Shown here one piece after another: positions 1 to 5,769 of a stretch of 5,769 nucleotides of DNA; positions within the stretch are counted from its first letter, which is position 1; every line of letters begins with the position of its first letter. The position numbers were made by a program, and so were the translations under genes. The stretch is from the NCBI GenBank assembly GCA_003648125.1, contig QMOE01000181.1:1-5769 (forward strand). The letters are read 5' to 3'. The notes under the pieces are model-generated. The model ran no database searches. It was not told the origin of the DNA and worked only from the letters and a program-made list of their open reading frames with translations. The DNA is from Chloroflexota bacterium. Lineage in GTDB: Bacteria > Chloroflexota > Anaerolineae > B4-G1.

Positions 1-657
1 CTCGATGCCATTCACCAGGCGCATAGTGTTGATCTTGGCCCTGGTTGGGAAAAAGAGATCGTCGTCGTGGATAACTTTTCTACCGATGGTACGCGCGAAC
101 TGCTCCAATCTGTGGCCCTGCCGGGTGTGAGTGTCGTCTTTCACCAGCGCAATTTGGGCAAGAGCGCTTCGATATTGACTGGCATCGCTGAGGCCAGCGG
201 CGATTACTTTGTTATTTTCGATTCTGACCTAGAGTACGAGGCGGACGATCTGCCGCGCCTGGTCGCCGGGATAGTTCCGGGCGAAACTGTTGCTGTCTTT
301 GGCTCCCGCACGCTGGGCGGGCACAGAGTCTACGAGTATGCCCAGAACTATTGGGGGGTGCGCTTCCTCACCCTGATCGCCAATTTGCTCTTTGGCAGTC
401 GGCTGACCGACATTGCCACGGGCAGCAAGCTGGTGCGGGTGGATGTGGCTCGCTCGCTGAACTTGAGCGGCCACGACTTTGACCTGGATTTTGAGTTGCC
501 CTGTAAACTGCTCAAGCGCGGCCACGAGATCAAAGAGATAGCTGTTGCCTACCACCCCCGCACCGCTGAACAGGGCAAGGGAATCGTAGGCTCGAAAGCG
601 TTCCGCACCGGTTTTCGCGTGCTGTGGGTTTACTTCAAGACACGGTTTTGGGGATGA
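1..657 (+). CDS. Family 2 glycosyltransferase, DPM1/polyprenyl-phosphate sugar transferase-like (5' partial)
   Basis: The frame is open from base 1, so the gene begins left of the window; the GTG at 67 lies inside the conserved core and is not a start. Visible residues number 218. They show the GT-A nucleotide-binding motif DNFSTDGT (24-31), an N-x-G-K segment (NLGK, 51-54), the metal-binding D-x-D as DSD (74-76) in the context FDSDLEYEADDLP, the acceptor-side motif TDIATGSKL (136-144) and the late motif YHPRTAEQGK (184-193), all typical of dolichyl-phosphate-mannose synthase-like GT2 enzymes. These transfer a sugar from a nucleotide sugar, usually to a polyprenyl phosphate, at the inner membrane face. 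No C-terminal membrane segment is present, so this is the short soluble form, and probably only about 20 N-terminal residues are missing. Donor and acceptor cannot be read from sequence. It lies just upstream of the kinase gene in the same direction, probably co-transcribed. Confidence 0.88.
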   Translation, partial: LDAIHQAHSVDLGPGWEKEIVVVDNFSTDGTRELLQSVALPGVSVVFHQRNLGKSASILTGIAEASGDYFVIFDSDLEYEADDLPRLVAGIVPGETVAVFGSRTLGGHRVYEYAQNYWGVRFLTLIANLLFGSRLTDIATGSKLVRVDVARSLNLSGHDFDLDFELPCKLLKRGHEIKEIAVAYHPRTAEQGKGIVGSKAFRTGFRVLWVYFKTRFWG

Positions 658-662
658 GAAGA

Positions 663-2916
<2,254 letters not shown>

Positions 2917-2941
2917 GGCAACCGCAAATTAGTTAGCAGAG

Positions 2942-2976
2942 AAGAAACCAGGTTTTTGAAAAAAACCTGGTTTCTT
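2942..2976. terminator. Perfect 16-bp inverted repeat, likely bidirectional terminator
   Basis: The left arm AAGAAACCAGGTTTTT (2942-2957) is exactly complementary to the right arm AAAAACCTGGTTTCTT (2961-2976), with a GAA loop. It lies 25 bases after the ahcY stop and 4 bases after the GNAT stop on the other strand. In both readings the 3' arm is U-rich and no long U run follows. The position between convergent genes favours a shared terminator. Its sequence could also be that of a dispersed palindromic repeat family (see findings). Confidence 0.65.
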
Positions 2977-2980
2977 GCTG

Positions 2981-3835
2981 TTACGTGAGCTCCAGTCGCA
3001 TCTCGATGCGGCGGAAGGACTCGAGGTAGCCCATCTCTTGCAGGGCAGGCCAGTGGGGGTCGTCGGGGGGCAGATTTTCGCTCTTGGTATCCAGCGCGGG
3101 ATAGCGGGTGTGCAGGGCGTGGACGAGTGCCTGTCCGACCTGGCGCGGGTCGCCGGCTTCCGTCTGCAAGACCAGGCGGGCCAGCTTGAATATCGTTTTC
3201 TGATACACGAGCCAGCCACGGCCGCCATCCTCCAACTCGACGCGCAACGCCGCCAGCTTGCCTGCGTTTATCAACGAGGGCGTTTCATCCAGCCACGAGG
3301 GAATGGATCGTCGTTGGCGCAATAGCTCTACGGCTTGCTGTTGGTTCAGGTCATGGGCGGTGTACGGTAGAGCGTCGTTGGCCGGCGGGCCGGGTGGGCG
3401 GCGGACGATCAGCAGTTCCCGCGTCTCGTTAAAGCCCAGCTTGCAAAAGAGCCGGTGAGCGGGCTTGTTGCCCTTGATGACTTCCAGGATGATGTGCGGC
3501 GCCCGCAGGCGGCGGGACTGGCGGATGAGATGCTCCATGAGCAGTTGGCCCGCGCCGCACCGGCGGTTGACGGGGAGAATGCCCAGTCGTGTGATCCAGG
3601 TGTGCCCTGGTCGCACTCCCAGCATAGCCAACCCCAGGATTTGCTCGCCCCTCCGCGCCACTGCCGATAGTTCTAGATTGACGTCATAGTTGTGGACGTA
3701 CTCGCGCAGGCGGGCGGCGTTCATCGGCATGGGGACGATGTAATCCACACGGCTCTGGTTGTAAGCGGCGACGAGTTCATCGAAGGTGAATTGGCTGGCG
3801 GGTACCAGTTCTATTGTGGGGGAAGCGAGGGTCAT
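2981..3835 (-). CDS. GNAT-family N-acetyltransferase with a second, degenerate GNAT-like half
   Basis: A 284-residue protein. The N-terminal half (about 8-146) is a GNAT domain: strand LELSAVARRGEQILGLAML, then the acetyl-CoA pyrophosphate loop in GILPVNRRCGAGQLLMEHLI (R91-x-x-G94-x-G96), then motif B ILEVIKGNKPAHRLFCKLGF (116-135). After a Pro-rich joint (147-158) the second half (about 160-284) has no intact acetyl-CoA loop, but its tail (ALVHALHTRYPALDTKSENL, then LQEMGYLESFRRIEMRLEL) has the order of a GNAT C-terminal end. I therefore read it as a tandem GNAT with a non-catalytic second copy. The acceptor (protein, amino acid, polyamine or other) cannot be told. The ATG overlaps the stop of the preceding receiver gene as ATGA, with GAGGA six bases upstream inside that gene, which points to translational coupling. 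The stop is followed at once by the inverted-repeat terminator. Confidence 0.88.
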   Translation of the reverse strand: MTLASPTIELVPASQFTFDELVAAYNQSRVDYIVPMPMNAARLREYVHNYDVNLELSAVARRGEQILGLAMLGVRPGHTWITRLGILPVNRRCGAGQLLMEHLIRQSRRLRAPHIILEVIKGNKPAHRLFCKLGFNETRELLIVRRPPGPPANDALPYTAHDLNQQQAVELLRQRRSIPSWLDETPSLINAGKLAALRVELEDGGRGWLVYQKTIFKLARLVLQTEAGDPRQVGQALVHALHTRYPALDTKSENLPPDDPHWPALQEMGYLESFRRIEMRLELT

Positions 3836-4209
3836 TCATCATCCTCGGGGGCAAAGTAGGCGGCGATTTGGGATGGAAATATCTTGGGGCTGATGGGTTT
3901 GGAGATGTATCCGTCGCAGCCATAAGCCTCGGTCATTTGCCGGGCCGTAGCGGGGGGCCAGGCTGTCACGGCGACTATGGGTACCTGCGCCAGTTCGGGT
4001 ACGTCTCTGATGAGAGCTATCAGGGTTTGGCCCTCTACGTCGGGCAGTCCCAGGTCGAGGAGGATCAAATCGGGCTTTTCATTCACGGCCATCATCAGTC
4101 CGCTTTCGCCATCGGAGGCGTGGAGCAGACGATAGTCATAAGGCTTTAGCGTGCGCATTACCAGCCGGGCGTTGTCGGCATAATCCTCGATCAGCAAAAT
4201 GGTCTTCAT
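3832..4209 (-). CDS. Single-domain response regulator (CheY/DivK-like receiver), copy 1
   Basis: A 125-residue protein that is only a receiver domain. It carries the acidic pair Glu8-Asp9 (LLIEDYADN), phospho-acceptor Asp52 (LILLDLGLP), Thr82 (VAVTA), and Lys104 before Pro (GYISKPI); these are all the residues needed for Asp phosphorylation and switching. There is no output domain, so it acts by binding a partner or relaying phosphate. ATG 4209 is chosen because MKTILLIED is the normal start of a receiver; GTG 4221, four codons upstream, is an alternative. It is third in a same-strand series (PLP-receiver fusion, receiver, this gene, GNAT) and its stop overlaps the GNAT start. No cognate histidine kinase is in the window. 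It differs clearly from copy 2 in sequence, so the pair is not a recent duplication. Confidence 0.92.
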   Translation of the reverse strand: MKTILLIEDYADNARLVMRTLKPYDYRLLHASDGESGLMMAVNEKPDLILLDLGLPDVEGQTLIALIRDVPELAQVPIVAVTAWPPATARQMTEAYGCDGYISKPISPKIFPSQIAAYFAPEDDE

Positions 4210-4219
4210 ATCGCGTCTC

Positions 4220-4247
4220 ACTATACAGGATACTTGCTTTTCCGCAA
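4220..4247 (-). promoter_or_regulatory. Possible weak promoter before receiver copy 1
   Basis: On the - strand, TTGCGG (4247-4242) and TATAGT (4225-4220) are 16 bases apart, a passable sigma-70-type arrangement. The predicted transcript would start only a few bases before ATG 4209, leaving almost no leader. Such matches arise easily by chance, so this is a weak call. It overlaps a small 6-bp hairpin (ACTTGC/GCAAGT, 4232-4249). Confidence 0.18.
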
Positions 4248-4290
4248 GTCTTTTGGGAAGATGACCCCGGTTTCTTTACGGGAATTGCTG

Positions 4291-4662
4291 CTATGAAGGG
4301 TAATGCTCTGCCACTTTATTGACCAGCTCCATTGCTTGGATCGGTTTGGAAAGGTAATCGTCGCAGCCGGCAGCCAGAAAACGCTCCCGGTCGCCGCGCA
4401 TAGCGGAGGCGGTGAGAGCGATCACGGGGGTGTCGCGCACTTTATCGTCCGCTCTGATTTGGGCGATCACTTCCAACCCGTCTATGCCAGGCAGTCCGAT
4501 ATCCAGCAGCACGAGGGGCGGTTCCAACTTGCGCACCATCGCCAGCCCGGTGATGCCGTCTTCGGCTTCGATGACGGTATACCCGCGCGATTGGAGGATT
4601 TTGCGGACGATGCGGCGGTTGTGATAGTTATCCTCAATGTAGAGAACTTTTTTTTGTTTCAT
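4291..4662 (-). CDS. Single-domain response regulator (DivK-like receiver), copy 2
   Basis: A 123-residue stand-alone receiver. It shows acidic pair Glu10-Asp11 (LYIEDNYHN), phospho-acceptor Asp54 (LVLLDIGLPGIDG), Thr84 in ALTASAMRGD, and Lys106 in GCDDYLSKPI. The TA-x-AM-x-GD and AGCDDY-x-x-KPI segments are typical of DivK-type receivers, which signal by protein contact and not through a DNA-binding domain. The ATG is preceded on its strand by GAGAG six bases upstream. It begins 30 bases after the PLP-receiver fusion stops, and the next receiver follows within about 80 bases, so one transcript is likely. The partner kinase and target are not in view. Confidence 0.93.
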   Translation of the reverse strand: MKQKKVLYIEDNYHNRRIVRKILQSRGYTVIEAEDGITGLAMVRKLEPPLVLLDIGLPGIDGLEVIAQIRADDKVRDTPVIALTASAMRGDRERFLAAGCDDYLSKPIQAMELVNKVAEHYPS

Positions 4663-4692
4663 TGTCTGCTCTCTGCGCTATGGAAAGCGCGG

Positions 4693-5769
4693 CTACTGTT
4701 CTCCCATGTTGTCGCCTAGCAGGCCGATCACGTGGTCTACCAGTTCGCGGGCGCTAAAATTGCCTTTCTGCCACACGGATTCAGTGTAGCGGCGCAGGTG
4801 CTTGCCCTCGGTGGACGTGAGTGATTTGGCCGAGACGATCACGACCGGTATCTCGCGGGTGCGCGCGTCTCCCTTGAGTTCGTCCAGGATAGAGAATCCG
4901 TCCATACCCGGCAAGGTGAGGTCTAGTATGACCAGGCCTGGCTTCCGTTGGCGCACCAGGTCTATCCCGTCCAGCCCGTTGTGCGCTTCAAAGACGCGGT
5001 ATCGTTTGTAGCTTTGCAGCAGGCGGCGGATGAGACGGCTGTCGTGAGCGTTGTCGTCAATGACGACGATGGTGGTAATTTGTTCGTCCAGTTGATCCAT
5101 CACCGCCGCCAGGTTATCTTTCGGCAAACTTTGGATGCCGTCGGAGGGACGCTCTGCGAGCGGCGCATCCACGTCCAGATGCAGCAAAAAGTGATCTTCC
5201 AGCGCGTGTTTTTCGGCGCTAAATGTGTGGCCCGAGCAATTAACCACGACGCGCTCGCCTGGTTGAATGTGTCCTTCGTTCAAGAGTTTTTCCAACCCGG
5301 CAAAGGCGACGCTGGCGGCCGGCTCCATCGAAAAACCCTCGGTGCGGGCGATACGGCGCATGGCGCGGAATGTGTCTCCGTCGCTTACGGCGACCATGGC
5401 GCCGCCGTATTGGTCGCTGGCCTGTTTGAGAACCTGATAGGCCAGGCCGGGCTTGCCGGTGGAGAGCACGATGACGAGGGTATCCGGCACTATTGGTTCG
5501 GCCTGCTCCAGCCCGCGCTCCCAGGCCCGCACCATGGGCGAGCATCCCTCTACCTGCACGATCCCCAATTTGGGCACGCGGTCAATCAGCCCGGCTTCGT
5601 GCAGTTCCTGGAATCCCTTGAGCACCCCTAGCGGGCCAATGCCGCCAGAGACGGCCTGGATGTACCAATCGGGCGCTTGCCATCCAAATTGTTCGACGAG
5701 TTCGAGGGCGATGGTCTTCATGCTCTCTTTGCCGGTGATACCTTTGGCTCCCTGGTCTTTGTATATTCC
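4693..5769 (-). CDS. Threonine-synthase-like PLP enzyme fused to a C-terminal receiver domain (5' partial)
   Basis: The frame stays open to the right edge. The ATG at 5721 falls inside a conserved stretch (GKES before it, MKTIALELVEQFGW after it), so the true start is outside the window. Visible residues number 358. Residues 1 to about 195 are the C-terminal part of a fold-type II PLP enzyme of the threonine synthase group: KTIALELVEQFGWQAPDW, the loop AVSGGIGPLGVLKGF, VQVEGCSP, EGFSMEPAASVAFAGLEKL, and VVVNCSGHTF, whose Ser is the expected partner of the PLP ring nitrogen. The PLP-binding lysine lies off the window. After a linker of about 35 residues comes a full receiver (about 233-351) with Asp238-Asp239, phospho-acceptor Asp283 (codon 4921-4923), Ser313, and Lys335 in WQKGNFS (K-G instead of the usual K-P). 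It heads a series with two free receivers and a GNAT gene. Threonine synthase activity itself is unproven; a related lyase or a ligand-sensing relative is possible. Confidence 0.85.
   Translation of the reverse strand, partial: GIYKDQGAKGITGKESMKTIALELVEQFGWQAPDWYIQAVSGGIGPLGVLKGFQELHEAGLIDRVPKLGIVQVEGCSPMVRAWERGLEQAEPIVPDTLVIVLSTGKPGLAYQVLKQASDQYGGAMVAVSDGDTFRAMRRIARTEGFSMEPAASVAFAGLEKLLNEGHIQPGERVVVNCSGHTFSAEKHALEDHFLLHLDVDAPLAERPSDGIQSLPKDNLAAVMDQLDEQITTIVVIDDNAHDSRLIRRLLQSYKRYRVFEAHNGLDGIDLVRQRKPGLVILDLTLPGMDGFSILDELKGDARTREIPVVIVSAKSLTSTEGKHLRRYTESVWQKGNFSARELVDHVIGLLGDNMGEQ

Noticed and set aside
67..69. GTG as start of the glycosyltransferase
   Set aside because: It would cut off part of the first nucleotide-binding strand (EIVVVDN), and the frame is open upstream to base 1.
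2975..3325. Open frame on the + strand opposite the GNAT gene
   Set aside because: It starts in the terminator arm and reads antisense through the GNAT C terminus; no motifs.
4232..4249. Small hairpin ACTTGC/GCAAGT between the receiver genes as a terminator or riboswitch element
   Set aside because: The stem is only 6 bp with a 6-base loop and no U run on the transcribed strand; it is compatible with chance.
4948..5631. Open frame on the + strand (227 codons) opposite the PLP-receiver gene
   Set aside because: It is a shadow of the PLP-receiver gene, with no family motifs and no ribosome binding site that would support it.
5719..5721. ATG as start of the PLP-receiver gene (342-residue version)
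   Set aside because: The frame is open for 16 further codons to the window edge, and these read as conserved enzyme sequence (YKDQGAKGITGKES), so the ATG is internal.

Overview
This is a bacterial, GC-rich window with tightly packed genes in two convergent blocks. The best guess for the source is Chloroflexota (Anaerolineae-like). That rests on my memory of similar pfkB-type kinase, short-form ahcY, tandem-GNAT and single-receiver proteins, not on any search, so the phylum is an inference. No tRNA, rRNA, CRISPR, transposon or phage gene is visible.

Left block (+ strand, 1 to about 2916): the C-terminal nine tenths of a cytosolic family 2 glycosyltransferase of the dolichyl-phosphate-mannose-synthase-like type runs in from the left edge. 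It is followed almost without a gap by a PfkB/ribokinase-family sugar or nucleoside kinase, and 16 bases later by S-adenosylhomocysteine hydrolase (ahcY). The last two make metabolic sense together. AhcY splits S-adenosylhomocysteine into homocysteine and adenosine, and a PfkB-fold adenosine kinase would remove the adenosine and pull the reversible reaction forward.

The blocks meet at a 64-base gap (2917-2980) filled mostly by a perfect 16-bp inverted repeat with a 3-base loop, probably a two-way terminator.

Right block (- strand, from the right edge down to 2981), in order of transcription: (1) a threonine-synthase-like PLP enzyme, truncated at its N terminus by the window edge, with a complete CheY-like receiver domain fused to its C terminus; (2) a stand-alone DivK-like receiver; (3) a second stand-alone receiver; (4) a GNAT acetyltransferase with a second, degenerate GNAT-like half, overlapping the receiver before it by ATGA. 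All three receivers keep the acidic pocket, phospho-acceptor Asp, Ser/Thr and Lys. No histidine kinase or output domain is present.

The most interesting item is the right block: a metabolic PLP enzyme carrying its own receiver, beside two free receivers and an acetyltransferase. It suggests phosphorylation-controlled amino-acid chemistry or a small signalling module. I know of no characterised system with this layout, but could not search for one.
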